Shown one piece after another: positions 5,420-5,438 of a stretch of DNA of 5,438 bases (position 1 is its first letter; each line of letters starts with the position of its first letter). Location: the NCBI GenBank assembly GCA_002350445.1, contig DEEV01000035.1, positions 3,987 to 9,424 of the forward strand. The letters run 5' to 3'. Made by a program: the position numbers and the translations under genes. The notes under the pieces were generated by a model. It was not told where the DNA came from and did no database searches. It saw only the letters and a program-made list of their open reading frames with translations. This DNA is from Treponema sp. UBA2869 (GTDB lineage: Bacteria; Spirochaetota; Spirochaetia; Treponematales; Treponemataceae).

Positions 5420-5438
5420 AAAAATTGCTTTCGCAATT
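5420..5438 (-). terminator. Probable terminator of a gene beyond the right edge
   Basis: AATTGC (5438..5433) pairs with GCAATT (5428..5423) around a GAAA tetraloop, and the U run TTTTT continues to 5420. The U tract is short and the structure touches the window edge, so the stem may be longer outside. Between here and the distal promoter (5341-5419) there is only AT-rich sequence without a coding frame. Confidence 0.5.

Overview
The window carries one complete ABC transporter operon of the BMP/PnrA (TmpC, NupN/YufN) type, all on the minus strand. Read from right to left it encodes a substrate-binding lipoprotein (5062..3920), a double-domain ATPase (3773..2238), a first permease (2196..1072) and a second permease (1075..137). 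This is the complete set for import of purine nucleosides or a related small molecule. The exact ligand cannot be read from the sequence: riboflavin importers of the Rfu type have the same gene order. The AT-rich DNA, relaxed lipobox, PnrA-like binding protein and gene order suggest a host-associated spirochaete of the Treponema group. A Firmicute is the main alternative, and no taxonomic marker gene is present to decide.

The right flank (5063-5438) has no protein gene but is rich in signals. A small GNRA-loop hairpin with a short U tract at the edge looks like the terminator of an upstream minus-strand gene. It is followed by a good sigma70-type promoter (TTGACT, 17 bp, TATATT) and a compact unit of about 97 nt with three hairpins, ending in a perfect 10-bp stem and nine U. 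This may be a free small RNA or an attenuated leader of the operon. Its exposed CU-rich stretch can pair with the ribosome-binding region of the lipoprotein gene. A second promoter with an extended -10 (TGATATAAT) lies closer to the lipoprotein gene and would give a short leader with a hairpin just before the Shine-Dalgarno sequence.

Between the lipoprotein and ATPase genes (3774-3919) lies an intrinsic-terminator-like hairpin. It would keep the binding protein in excess over the membrane complex. After it, a consensus TATAAT sits seven bases before the most likely ATPase start codon, which has no Shine-Dalgarno sequence, so a leaderless transcript is possible. The ATPase and first permease genes are 41 bp apart. 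The two permease genes overlap by ATGA, as expected for translational coupling.

The left flank (1-136) holds two hairpins that fold best as plus-strand RNA, the second followed by a short U-rich tract. The same stretch is open in one plus-strand frame from the window edge to 177, so the 3' end of a convergent gene is possible but unproven.

The transporter itself is ordinary. The unexplained and most interesting material is the short structured transcript upstream of it, followed by the ATPase start region and the left-flank hairpins.
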